A stretch of 33,119 nt of DNA from positions 1-33,119 of the IMG/VR virus record IMGVR_UViG_3300007735_000629, one strand, 5' to 3'. Shown in pieces: positions 22,333 to 30,013 of this stretch. The position numbers were made by a program, and so were the translations under genes. The stretch comes from a virus. The notes under the pieces were generated by a model that was not told the origin of the DNA, made no database searches, and saw only the letters and a list, made by a program, of their open reading frames with translations. Numbering within the stretch: the first letter of the stretch is position 1; each line of letters starts with the position of its first letter.

Positions 22333-23084
22333 ACAGATTGGCAATGATTACCAGGGGGCGGACGGAACTAGCCCCGCGCCTGGTTGTGTACGGAACCGAA
22401 GGAATTGGGAAAAGCACTTTTGCGGCCGCGGCGCCCAACCCAATCTTCATCCAAACCGAAGATGGCCTTGGTCAAATTGATGCGGCCAAGTTCCCCGTGG
22501 CCACCAAACTTGCCGATGTTGAGCACGATTTGGAGGCATTGGAACGGCAAGAACACGATTATGGAACGGTGGTAATTGATTCCCTTGATTGGTTGGAAAG
22601 GCTAATTTGGGATTCAATATGTGAGGAATACGGGGTTACCTCCATTGAATTGGCGGCCGGCGGTTACGGCAAAGGGTACACGGCCGCCCTGGTGATTTGG
22701 CGCAATTTGCTTGCCTCGATGGACCGGTTACGGGAACGGCGGGGCATGGCTGTAATTTGCGTTGCTCATAGCAAGGTTGAACGGTTTGAAGACCCGGAAG
22801 CCCCGGCCTATGACCGGTACGCCCCGCGCCTTCACAAATCCGCTTCGGGCCTAGTGTGCGAATGGGCGGATGGGGTTTTGTTTGCCACCAGGCGGATACG
22901 AACCCTTGAGGAAAAGACCAAATCCGGGGGAACCCGGACGATGGCCGCAACGGTGAAAACCGGTGATGACCGTATTCTCCGTTGCGTGGGTGGGCCGGCG
23001 GCCGTGGCAAAGAACCGCTACGGCATTCAAACGGATATCCCGCTTTCGTGGGAATCCTTTGTTGCAGCAATGGGGGGGAACTGA
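22329..23084 (+). CDS. Sak4-like RecA-fold ATPase
   Basis: This 251-aa P-loop ATPase is like the phage Sak4/AAA_24 proteins that assist single-strand annealing and recombination. Walker A is GTEGIGKST (residues 22-30), and the probable Walker B is GTVVIDSLDWLE (about 78-90). The family's TEDGLGQID segment follows the first strand, and a VICVAHSKVERF segment forms the later core strand. The open frame extends upstream to 22164 but that part overlaps the zinc protein. ATG 22329 overlaps the previous stop. A DUF669 gene follows by one base, a frequent pair in such phages. Confidence 0.8.
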   Translation: MNRLAMITRGRTELAPRLVVYGTEGIGKSTFAAAAPNPIFIQTEDGLGQIDAAKFPVATKLADVEHDLEALERQEHDYGTVVIDSLDWLERLIWDSICEEYGVTSIELAAGGYGKGYTAALVIWRNLLASMDRLRERRGMAVICVAHSKVERFEDPEAPAYDRYAPRLHKSASGLVCEWADGVLFATRRIRTLEEKTKSGGTRTMAATVKTGDDRILRCVGGPAAVAKNRYGIQTDIPLSWESFVAAMGGN

Positions 23085-23085
23085 A

Positions 23086-23649
23086 ATGCGATTGGATGGA
23101 TTCGACGCAATATCAATTGAACCAGATACGGGTAGTTTTGGGGCTATTCCGGCGGGTGATTATGTCGCTGAAATTATTGAATCTGAACAGGTTGCCAATA
23201 AAAACAACACGGGTTCTCATCTTAAACTTACTTTTAAGATTATTGATGGGGAGTATGAAAACCGCCGTTTATGGCACCGTGTAAACTACTGGCATAATGA
23301 CCCAGGTTGCGCCTTAAAGGCAAGACAGCACTTCAAGAAAATTTGTAAATTTGCAGGCAATCCGGACATAAACGACGCTTCTGAAATACACGGGTTGCCA
23401 ATTGTTATTCGAGTGGTGCAGGTTCCCCGCCGTGATACCGGGGAAATGGTCAATGAAATCAAGTGGTTTATGCCTTTTCAGGCCCAACCCCAACCCGTGC
23501 AAGCCAATCCAAAGCCGGTAGCCGGCCATCGGCCATTTGGTGGACCCATGGGGGCGGTCAGCAAGCCCGGGGTGGCAACCAAGACCGCTTGGAACAGAAA
23601 GCCCAATCCGCCAACTGATTTAACCCCGCCCGCGGATATGCCTTTCTAA
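23086..23649 (+). CDS. DUF669 ssDNA-binding-type protein
   Basis: This 187-aa protein matches the DUF669 group, thought to be single-strand DNA-binding proteins. It has FGAIPAGDYVAEIIESE near the N-terminus, then HLKLTFKIIDGEYENRRLWHRVNY, then a helix with CKFAG. The C-terminal third is a Pro/Gln/Gly-rich disordered linker. The last residues are ADMPF, similar to the bacterial SSB tip (DDDIPF) that recruits partner proteins. It starts one base after the ATPase stop. It is probably the phage SSB working with the Sak4-like ATPase and the primase. AT-rich in its first half. Confidence 0.78.
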   Translation: MRLDGFDAISIEPDTGSFGAIPAGDYVAEIIESEQVANKNNTGSHLKLTFKIIDGEYENRRLWHRVNYWHNDPGCALKARQHFKKICKFAGNPDINDASEIHGLPIVIRVVQVPRRDTGEMVNEIKWFMPFQAQPQPVQANPKPVAGHRPFGGPMGAVSKPGVATKTAWNRKPNPPTDLTPPADMPF

Positions 23650-23670
23650 TCGTCCGCCCTTACAACCCAA

Positions 23671-23733
23671 ACCGCGTACCACGACGGGCCACAAGCCCCC
23701 GTGGTTTGCGGTATTGGAGGCGTGATTACGCCT
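23671..23733 (+). promoter_or_regulatory. two hairpins before acetyltransferase-like gene
   Basis: ACCGC (23671-23675) and CCACG (23679-23683) pair with CGTGG (23700-23704) and GCGGT (23708-23712), with an added GGG/CCC helix and small internal loops. AGGCGT (23718-23723) then pairs with ACGCCT (23728-23733) around GATT. Neither is followed by a clean T-run. They may be regulatory RNA or an attenuator in front of the next gene. Confidence 0.4.
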
Positions 23734-23757
23734 TACTGGGATTTTAGGAGTTTAATA

Positions 23758-24273
23758 ATGCTAATAAATAAATTAGATATAAAAAGTCCGTATATTGAAA
23801 CAATGGGGATGGAGCGCATGGTTGCTCGTAATGGCATTGCAATTTTGCCTGTTAATGCTAAATCGCCGCTTGCGCATAGAAGATCGGTTTTTAGGATGGC
23901 ACAGTATTTTGGCAGAGAATGCGATTCCATAACGCTTTATGGATGGAACGGACATGAAGACGATATGGATGCAACAGCCTATTTGTGGGTTTGCATGAAT
24001 TTGATGGATCAGGGCAAAGTTCCCTGCGTAGGTGGTTGTTGTTTCCGGCAGAGAGAAGAGGGTGGCCCAGCCCTTCAGTGGATTTGGATTAATCCATTTG
24101 TGCGGCGCCAAGGGATATTGTCCCACACATGGAGCACATTTGAATATAACCATCCTGATTTTGCTGTTGAGCGCCCGCTATCGGAAGCCATGCTCCGATT
24201 CCTTGAAAAGCGCGGTTACAAAAATGGAATTTGCGGTTGGTATCTAAAGTTTTTTTCTAAACAAATTGGCTGA
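23758..24273 (+). CDS. GNAT-like acetyltransferase
   Basis: This 171-aa protein has features of the GNAT fold. A strand LQWIWINPFVRRQGILSHTW includes the RRQGI cofactor-binding turn, and ERPLSEAMLRFLEKRGY is the late helix typical of phage acetyltransferase-like proteins. The N-terminal part is less typical. The start ATG 23758 has TTAGGAG 7 bases upstream. The gene is AT-rich and framed by hairpins, and it interrupts the replication operon between the ssDNA-binding protein and the primase. The substrate is unknown; it may modify a host protein. Confidence 0.6.
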   Translation: MLINKLDIKSPYIETMGMERMVARNGIAILPVNAKSPLAHRRSVFRMAQYFGRECDSITLYGWNGHEDDMDATAYLWVCMNLMDQGKVPCVGGCCFRQREEGGPALQWIWINPFVRRQGILSHTWSTFEYNHPDFAVERPLSEAMLRFLEKRGYKNGICGWYLKFFSKQIG

Positions 24274-24278
24274 TCCAC

Positions 24279-24294
24279 GCGCGTGCTGACGCGC
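24279..24294 (+). terminator. hairpin after acetyltransferase-like gene
   Basis: GCGCGT (24279-24284) pairs with ACGCGC (24289-24294) around the tetraloop GCTG, directly after the stop codon. No T-run follows, so it may only stabilise or separate transcripts. Confidence 0.3.
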
Positions 24295-24391
24295 AATCCG
24301 GCCGGGCGGTGGCATGGATGCTAAACCCGGAAAAACAATTGATGAATAAGCGGATACAGGAAGTATACCCAACAGGCAGGGTGGCCTTTCA

Positions 24392-26524
24392 ATGGAAGAT
24401 AACGCATTGCTTGAGGCGGCCTTGGGATATGCAAGCCTAGGGTATCCGGTATTTCCATGCCGTCCCGGCCGCAAGTTGCCGCTAACCCAACACGGCCGGA
24501 ATGATGCCAGCACGGATGAAGAAACCATCCGGCGTTGGTGGGAAACCAACCCCCGGGCCAATGTGGGCTTGGTTACGGATGGGTTGCTTGTTGTCGATGT
24601 TGACGGTTCCGACAACGCATGGCCAGCGGACCAGGAACTAGCCGTTGATCTGGTGGCGGCCCCAACCAGCGTTACCCCGTCCGGCGGGCGCCATCATGTG
24701 TTCCGGCAACCCGCTGGCAGGGGTTGGCGGTCAACCGCTGGCCGCGTGGCCTCCAAGGTCGATACCCGGGCGGACGGGGGGTATATCGTCGTTTCCCCGT
24801 CCGTCTTGGAGGATGGGGGCCAATACCAATGGATTGATGGGCTTGAATTGGATACGCCACGGGAAGCCCTTGGCGAACCGCCGGCCTGGTTGGTTGGGAT
24901 GTTGGACCAATTGGCCGCGGGTCGGGGCCCCGGCAAGCTTCCCACTAGCCAAGTTATCCTTGGCGACTCCAATCCCATCCCGGACGGCCAGCGGAACGCA
25001 ACGCTGGCCCGGCTTGCCGGAACCATGCGGCGGGCGGGTATGTCCCGGGGGGAAATTGGTTCCGCCCTCCATCGGGCCAACCAAGACCGTTGCGTACCGC
25101 CGCTATGTGAATCGGAAGTGGACCGCATAGCGGAAAGCATTTCCCGCTACGAACCGGACCAAATCACCGTTGCCCTGGTGGAAAACCATTGGGGGCAAAT
25201 GGCCGGGGAAGCCCCACCCGTTATTGGTGGGCCGGTGGACCCCGGACCATTTCCCCACCACTTGTTGGAGGTTGATGGTTTTTTGGGCATGGTATGCCAA
25301 ACCATCCTTGCAAATTCCCACCGGCCCCAACCCATCCTTGCCCTTGGGGCTTCTCTTTCCTTGCTATCCGTGGTGGCGGGCCGAAAGGTCAGGGATGAAA
25401 TCGACACACGGCCCAACCTGTATTCCATTGGGGTTGCCCCATCGGGTGGAGGGAAAGAAGCGGCACGGCGGGTTATCAAAGATTTACTTTACCTTGCCGG
25501 CGCGGGGGATCGGGTAGGGGAAGGCATTGCAAGCCATGCGGGCCTAGTTACAGCCGTTGCTCAAGCCCCATCTTCCATTTGGTTATTGGATGAAGTGGGC
25601 CGGTGGTTCCGGTCCGTTGGCACGGGGGCGGCCAATGCGGCCCCGCATTTGATGGGGATTGTAACCAATCTTCTCAAGCTTTATTCATCTTCCAACACGG
25701 TATTCCTTGGTGATTGCTACGCTGACCCATCCAAAAAGGTTTCGGTTAATCAACCCAATGTGGTGATGTACGGCACCACGGTTCCCCAATCCCTTTACGA
25801 AGGGTTAAATGCGGAATCCATCACGGATGGGCTTTTGGCCCGCGTCATGGTTTGGGAAGCCCCGGCCACCCGGCCACCCAAGCAAAAGCCCCAAGCAGAA
25901 CCGCCTTCCCCATCCTTGGTGAACCTGATCCGGGAATGGTTGGCGTGGGTTCCTGGTAGCGGGAACCTTGCGAACGAAAATCCCCAACCATACACGGTTC
26001 GGGCCACCCCGGAAGCGGCCGCCATCCTTGACGCCATGGATGAAACCGCGGATGCCCGCCTAGACGAACTGGGGGAACCCCTTGGCACCTTGTGGACCAG
26101 GGCCGCCGAGAAAGCCCGCAAGCTGGCTTTGTTGCGGGCGTGTTCCTCCACCATTTATCCGGGGCGGGCCGGATTTGAAATTGATGAAGCGGCCGCCCGA
26201 TGGGCTTGCGAATTGGCCACTTGGGCAACCGAACGGATGATTTATCTGGCCCACCAATGGGTATCGGATGGGGCCTTTGACTCCAAGCGCAAGCGGGTAT
26301 TGAGGGCAATTGAGGCTTCAGGGAAAGATGGGCTAACCGGGTCCGAATTGTGCCGAAGAACGCAATCACTCAGTCCCCGCGAACGGCAGGAAGTGCTTGA
26401 AGCATTGGTTCAATCCGGGGAAATCAATCTTTCAATTAGTGATTCAAACCGGCCCGGAAGAAATGCAACCCGATATTTTGCGGCAAAAGTGGGGGTAAAC
26501 CGGGCGACAACATTAATTCAATAA
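24392..26524 (+). CDS. primase-polymerase/helicase fusion
   Basis: This 710-aa protein joins three parts. Residues 1-190 are a primase-polymerase (Prim-Pol, AEP) domain with GLLVVDVDG (Asp69, Asp71), SGGRHHVF (97-104) and ADGGYIVVSPS (127-137). About 200-260 is a PriCT-like helical domain. About 290-520 is a DUF3987-like ATPase, with Walker A-like APSGGGKEA near residue 350 (Glu replaces Ser/Thr after Lys) and WLLDEVG near 400. A winged-helix end (EASGKDGLTGSELCRR) may bind DNA. It primes and unwinds DNA in phage replication. The ribosome site before ATG 24392 is weak. The gene directly precedes the probable origin. Confidence 0.88.
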   Translation: MEDNALLEAALGYASLGYPVFPCRPGRKLPLTQHGRNDASTDEETIRRWWETNPRANVGLVTDGLLVVDVDGSDNAWPADQELAVDLVAAPTSVTPSGGRHHVFRQPAGRGWRSTAGRVASKVDTRADGGYIVVSPSVLEDGGQYQWIDGLELDTPREALGEPPAWLVGMLDQLAAGRGPGKLPTSQVILGDSNPIPDGQRNATLARLAGTMRRAGMSRGEIGSALHRANQDRCVPPLCESEVDRIAESISRYEPDQITVALVENHWGQMAGEAPPVIGGPVDPGPFPHHLLEVDGFLGMVCQTILANSHRPQPILALGASLSLLSVVAGRKVRDEIDTRPNLYSIGVAPSGGGKEAARRVIKDLLYLAGAGDRVGEGIASHAGLVTAVAQAPSSIWLLDEVGRWFRSVGTGAANAAPHLMGIVTNLLKLYSSSNTVFLGDCYADPSKKVSVNQPNVVMYGTTVPQSLYEGLNAESITDGLLARVMVWEAPATRPPKQKPQAEPPSPSLVNLIREWLAWVPGSGNLANENPQPYTVRATPEAAAILDAMDETADARLDELGEPLGTLWTRAAEKARKLALLRACSSTIYPGRAGFEIDEAAARWACELATWATERMIYLAHQWVSDGAFDSKRKRVLRAIEASGKDGLTGSELCRRTQSLSPRERQEVLEALVQSGEINLSISDSNRPGRNATRYFAAKVGVNRATTLIQ

Positions 26525-26747
26525 TTCACGCCCAGTCCCGGGGGGCCCGGGGAAGGAAGGGGGCCCGGGCGCCGGTGAAGGTGGGTTGAAGAATTGAAGA
26601 ATTGAATTATTGAACCGGACGGGGTGGGAAGGGGACGGGAAGGGACGGAAGGAAGTGTATTATATATATAATATATATATATATTATATATATATACATA
26701 CTAGCTACCGCTAGCCGGCCGCCCGATATGAGGATGGGGTATTTGGG
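26525..26747. other. probable phage replication origin
   Basis: This 223-base non-coding gap holds four kinds of structure in order. There are two direct copies of GGGGGCCCGGG (26541-26551, 26559-26569). Four TTGAA-type iterons lie at exact 8-base steps (26586, 26594, 26602, 26610). A G-quadruplex-compatible run of five G-tracts follows (26621-26644). Then comes an uninterrupted A/T tract of 39 bases (26658-26696), an ideal DNA-unwinding element. A small CTAGC/GCTAG hairpin follows at 26701-26714. The primase gene is directly upstream. Regulation of the sigma gene is an alternative role. Confidence 0.65.
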
Positions 26748-27344
26748 ATGGATGCGATTTCAGAAATTAAATCAACTGGAAGACGGCGCGAGCGGGTGCC
26801 GTTGACCAGTGAACAGCAACAACTTGTTGTTAATAACACGAGGTTGGCCTTTAAGGCCGCTAAAAAGTTTCGGGCGCCTATTGGCATGTCTTTAGAAGAA
26901 TGGGAAGCGGAATGCCTTTATGCGCTCGTGTTAGCCGCTGAGTGTTTTGACCCGGCCCGCGGAAGCTTTTCAACTTGCGTTTATTACTTGGTGCAATGGC
27001 ACCGGCGCGATCTGATTCGGCAACGGCAAGAGGAATACAAGAAAAAACAAAGAACCCGTTCCCTTGGCAATTGGATTTGGTCCTTGGGTGAGCGTTATGA
27101 CTTTGACAAGAACATGAGGGCCGCGGACCTACAAGAATTCAATAATCAGGTGATTGCCCAATTGCCAAAACAATGGCAATTAATTCTTCGCGGTTGGCTA
27201 TCCGGTCGAACTTTTGAAGATATGGCAAATGAACGGGGTGTACGCAAACAAGCCATTGTTCAAACGGCAAACCGGGCTATTCAAATGGCCCGGGGCATGG
27301 CCCTTGAACTGAAAATAAACCCTTCTTGGTACCGTGCGGATTGA
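26748..27344 (+). CDS. RNA polymerase sigma-70-like factor
   Basis: This 198-aa protein is a short sigma factor. Region 2 is seen as a helix with EEWEAECLYALVLAAECFDPARGSFSTCVYYLVQWHRRDLIR (about residues 50-92), and 'FDPxxGSFSTxxYY' is the family hallmark. Region 4 follows at about 137-182 (LPKQWQLILRGWLSGRTFEDMANERGVRKQAIVQTANRAI), the -35-binding helix-turn-helix. Region 3 is absent, as in small sigma factors. It would redirect host RNA polymerase to phage promoters, probably late ones. The ribosome site is a diffuse GGATGGGG. It starts directly after the probable origin, so replication structure may influence its expression. Confidence 0.85.
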   Translation: MDAISEIKSTGRRRERVPLTSEQQQLVVNNTRLAFKAAKKFRAPIGMSLEEWEAECLYALVLAAECFDPARGSFSTCVYYLVQWHRRDLIRQRQEEYKKKQRTRSLGNWIWSLGERYDFDKNMRAADLQEFNNQVIAQLPKQWQLILRGWLSGRTFEDMANERGVRKQAIVQTANRAIQMARGMALELKINPSWYRAD

Positions 27345-27375
27345 TCAACTTGGTTGGCTTATGGAGGGGCAAGCC

Positions 27376-27549
27376 ATGACGGACCAACGGTTATTGGAAA
27401 TCAAGTTGAAGGCCATTTTTCATTCGGACCAGGAAACCCGCCAAGACCTTCAAGATTGTCTGGCCCTGGTGGACCGATTGAAAGCCAAGATAGATAAACT
27501 TGAATTGCATATCCTTGATTTGGAAAAGGGGGAAACTAAGGCATGGTAA
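27376..27549 (+). CDS. small coiled-coil protein, unknown
   Basis: This 57-aa protein is highly charged and forms a probable coiled coil (DCLALVDRLKAKIDKLELHILDLEKGE with heptad-like Leu/Ile spacing). The start ATG 27376 is chosen because GGAGGGG (27363-27369) lies 6 bases upstream; ATG 27361 overlaps that site and GTG 27334 lies before it. It overlaps the next gene by 7 bases. No family is recognised. It may oligomerise or bind another replication protein. Confidence 0.6.
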   Translation: MTDQRLLEIKLKAIFHSDQETRQDLQDCLALVDRLKAKIDKLELHILDLEKGETKAW

Positions 27550-28052
27550 CGGCCGCAATACCCGCGGTCCGTATCGGTGCCGTTGCCGAATTGACCCGGT
27601 TGGAGCAACAGATTGCCGCGTTGCTTTGTAAAAGCCGGGAAAAGGCCATGGCGGACGGCGGAAGCATTAACAAGATTATCGGCCCCCAATCCGTCAATTT
27701 CTCAAACATCAACGGGCTTTCGGCGGAAATAGCTTTTGGCAAATTGGCCAATTGTTACCCCGACTTTTCCGAAATACCCAATGAATGGGATTTTAAGTTA
27801 AATGGGCTTTCCTTGGACATAAAGGTTACGAAATATCAAAACGGGAAGCTTTTGTTGCCCATCTACAAGGTGCCGTATTCGGAAGCGGTAGACGGGTATT
27901 GTTTGATGGTTGGCCAGTTCCCGGGGCCATTTGAGTTCCGCGGTTTCATGTATCGAAGCGAATTGATAGCGAAATGGCGAATTATCAGCCTTGGGCATGG
28001 TGCCGTTTATGCGGCCTATCAACATGAATTAAGTGAGTTGCCATATGAGTGA
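27543..28052 (+). CDS. PD-(D/E)XK nuclease-like protein
   Basis: This 169-aa protein has the layout of a PD-(D/E)XK-type nuclease core. A helix GLSAEIAFGKLAN supplies a Glu. A strand EWDFKLNGLSLDIKVTKY then contains Asp followed by D-I-K, matching D-x(n)-(D/E)-x-K. Next come a strand LLLPIYKV and a later hydrophobic strand YCLMVGQF. No exact family is known to me. It may process replication or recombination intermediates, or degrade host DNA. It starts inside the previous gene and overlaps the next by 8 bases. The assignment is a fold guess. Confidence 0.5.
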   Translation: MVTAAIPAVRIGAVAELTRLEQQIAALLCKSREKAMADGGSINKIIGPQSVNFSNINGLSAEIAFGKLANCYPDFSEIPNEWDFKLNGLSLDIKVTKYQNGKLLLPIYKVPYSEAVDGYCLMVGQFPGPFEFRGFMYRSELIAKWRIISLGHGAVYAAYQHELSELPYE

Positions 28053-28350
28053 TTTGATTAATCCGGACCACTACAAGGGCCATGGTGGGCTTGAGTGCCA
28101 CCAGGTTCAACGGGCCATGGTGGGAAGCGCGGGGATGGCCCACTATTGGAGGGCAACGGCGGTAAAGTATGTCTTTAGGTGTTTTAGAAAGGGGGGTGCC
28201 GCGGACATCCGGAAGGCCATTCGATGCCTTCAATTTTTACTAGCCGAAGTGGAGGGCGCCACCGATGGACCAACACCACCAAGACCAACTTCTGATGGTG
28301 TTGACCGATGCCATTCAGTTGGTGGCCAAGACGGGTACGGCGGCGGGTGA
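28045..28350 (+). CDS. DUF3310 protein
   Basis: This 101-aa protein matches DUF3310 (sometimes called nucleotide kinase-associated) through INPDHYKG-x-GLECHQVQRAM, then HYWRATAVKYVFRCFRKGG and DIRKAIRCLQFLL, the family's typical three segments. The domain ends near residue 72; the remaining tail overlaps another reading frame and may be read-through. ATG 28045 lies inside the previous gene's end. Such proteins are common in phage replication modules, but their function is not firmly known. Confidence 0.78.
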   Translation: MSDLINPDHYKGHGGLECHQVQRAMVGSAGMAHYWRATAVKYVFRCFRKGGAADIRKAIRCLQFLLAEVEGATDGPTPPRPTSDGVDRCHSVGGQDGYGGG

Positions 28351-28534
28351 TGACCGTTTGCTAACGGCTTCCGCCTGGTTGCGGCGGGCCCGGAAATTGT
28401 TCCGGGAAGCCCAAGACCTTTTGGAACTGGCCATCCTTGAGCGGGAAGAAGGATCGGCCAATGGTGGGAATTCCCGTGGTGATGGGGAAGGGGAAGATGA
28501 TGCGGATTCAGGCGGAACGGCGGAAGCTACTTGA
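28265..28534 (+). CDS. small overlapping-frame protein, unknown
   Basis: This 89-aa protein has a helical first half (QDQLLMVLTDAIQLVAK, ASAWLRRARKLFREAQDLLELAILEREE) and an acidic, Gly-rich tail. GGAGGG (28252-28257) lies 7 bases before ATG 28265. It overlaps the DUF3310 gene by 86 bases and the clamp gene by 38 bases, each in another frame, so parts of three genes share the region. It could be a real small protein or an artefact of the overlaps. The good ribosome site argues for a real gene. Confidence 0.5.
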   Translation: MDQHHQDQLLMVLTDAIQLVAKTGTAAGDDRLLTASAWLRRARKLFREAQDLLELAILEREEGSANGGNSRGDGEGEDDADSGGTAEAT

Positions 28535-29615
28535 CGCGGTGGCCACGGTTGCGGCCGTGGTGCCAAACAAGCCAACCAAGGAAATCTTGGGCAACCTGGT
28601 TATCAAGGCGATGCAAAACGGCCAAGGGCTGATTTATGCAACGGATTTAGAGGTTGCAATTGAGGCCGGTGTTGAAATTGCTGAAGTGGTTATCGCTGGC
28701 ACGGTCTTGGTCCCGGCCGCCCAATTGCTAGGTATTTTAAAGGTGATTCCTGAAGGCATGGTAGAACTTCGGGAATTGTCCAACATGTCAGTAATGGTGA
28801 TTGAATCGGGAACCCTTTGGTACGAATTACCCCTGGGGGAAATAGATTCATACCCTGATCTTGGCGCCCCGGATTATGGTTGGGCGGTTGAAGTTTCCAA
28901 CAACGAATTGGCCGAAGGGGTTCGGGCGGTATCGGATAAAGCGGCCACGGAATCGGCGCGTTTCAGCATGTGCGGGGTTCAGTTGACCCCTACCCCCCTT
29001 GGCTTAACGGCCGTGGCCACCGATGGGCGCCGGCTGGCAATCAAGGAAATCCGTGGGGTTAAATCTGGGGAGGGCCAAGGCAAGCCCTGTATCATCCCGA
29101 TCAAGGCCGTGGGGGTTCTTGAGAAAATGTCTTGGCCAACGGCCCAAGTGTCGTGGGGCCCCAATGGCGCGGCCGTCCGGTTCTTTGCCAACGGTGAACA
29201 AGGCCCGCTTTGGCGGGTTACGGTTTCCACTCGTTTGGTGGAAGGGCGGTTTCCGGACTATAAGGCGGTATTGCCCACCACGGAAGCGGCGGGAAGCTTC
29301 CGGCTTCAGGCTGAAGCCTTGGGCGTGGCCATCCGGCAGGTGGCCATGATGAAAGACCCTGAAACGGGCAAACTTTCCTTGGCGGTTGATAAGTGCAAGC
29401 TAGCCCTTACCACAAGGAGTGCGGGGAAAGCCCATTCAATGGTGGAAGTGGATTCCGTGGGGAAACGGCAGGAAATAGCCGTGAACCCGGATTACCTATC
29501 CGAAGCGGTGAAGCCAATTACCGGGGAAGCTTCGGTGGAGTTGTGGGGGCCGGAAAAGCCCCTTTTGGTGACTGGCCAAGGCGGGTATACCTGCCTGGTT
29601 ATGCCACTTAGTTGA
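28497..29615 (+). CDS. dnaN: DNA polymerase III beta sliding clamp
   Basis: This 372-aa protein is a beta clamp, the ring that tethers polymerases to DNA. The family layout is clear over the whole length: an N-terminal domain with RKLLDAVATVAAVVPNKPTKEILGNLVIKA, a central domain with RFSMCGVQLTPTPLGLTAVATDGRRLAIKE, and a C-terminal domain ending YTCLVMPLS, similar to the VMPM-type end. The length is normal (E. coli 366). Starts at ATG 28497 or 28500 follow a GGGGAAGGGG site. The earlier in-frame starts read through the overlapping gene. A phage clamp without a phage replicative polymerase suggests it loads on host Pol III or displaces the host clamp. Confidence 0.92.
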   Translation: MMRIQAERRKLLDAVATVAAVVPNKPTKEILGNLVIKAMQNGQGLIYATDLEVAIEAGVEIAEVVIAGTVLVPAAQLLGILKVIPEGMVELRELSNMSVMVIESGTLWYELPLGEIDSYPDLGAPDYGWAVEVSNNELAEGVRAVSDKAATESARFSMCGVQLTPTPLGLTAVATDGRRLAIKEIRGVKSGEGQGKPCIIPIKAVGVLEKMSWPTAQVSWGPNGAAVRFFANGEQGPLWRVTVSTRLVEGRFPDYKAVLPTTEAAGSFRLQAEALGVAIRQVAMMKDPETGKLSLAVDKCKLALTTRSAGKAHSMVEVDSVGKRQEIAVNPDYLSEAVKPITGEASVELWGPEKPLLVTGQGGYTCLVMPLS

Positions 29616-29626
29616 AAGGAAAAGAA

Positions 29627-30013
29627 ATGCCTTTTTCTTTCTACTTGCCCCTTCCTCCATCCGTGAATCACATATGGAGGCGGGGCAAGGGCCGGACCTA
29701 TCTTTCGGCCAACTATTCCAAATGGCTGAAAGTTGCCCACGCCATAACCCTTGACGATATGCCCCCGCGCCCGCTTGAGGGGCCGGTTGAAGTCCGATTG
29801 CGGGCCTACCATGGCAAGGGATGGATGGACCGCAAGCGGGATCTAGACAATCTTTGTAAACCCATTCTTGATTTCCTAGTTAGGCGGGGCGTGTTGGTTG
29901 GTGATGACCATACCGTTATTAAGCGGGTGATTGTGGAAGTGGACCCCAAGCCCATACCAGAAGCCGGGGTTGTCGTGAGTGTTCGGGATTTTGAGGGGGT
30001 GTTGGATGATTGA
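29627..30013 (+). CDS. rusA: RusA-type Holliday junction resolvase
   Basis: This 128-aa protein is a RusA-family endonuclease that cuts Holliday junctions formed in phage recombination or replication. Diagnostic residues are in DRKRDLDNLCKPILD (Asp72, Asp74, Lys78) and VGDDHTVIKR (Asp93, Asp94). N-terminal PLPPSVNHIWRRG with a strand also fits the family. ATG 29627 is chosen because AAAGGA lies 6 bases upstream; an in-frame TTG at 29612 lies before that site. It follows the clamp gene by 11 bases and overlaps the next gene by 8 bases. Confidence 0.93.
   Translation: MPFSFYLPLPPSVNHIWRRGKGRTYLSANYSKWLKVAHAITLDDMPPRPLEGPVEVRLRAYHGKGWMDRKRDLDNLCKPILDFLVRRGVLVGDDHTVIKRVIVEVDPKPIPEAGVVVSVRDFEGVLDD

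Noticed and set aside
26658-26696. The A/T tract as a simple promoter -10 region
   Set aside because: It is far longer than any promoter box and lies beside iterons and a G-rich tract, so an unwinding element is a better reading.
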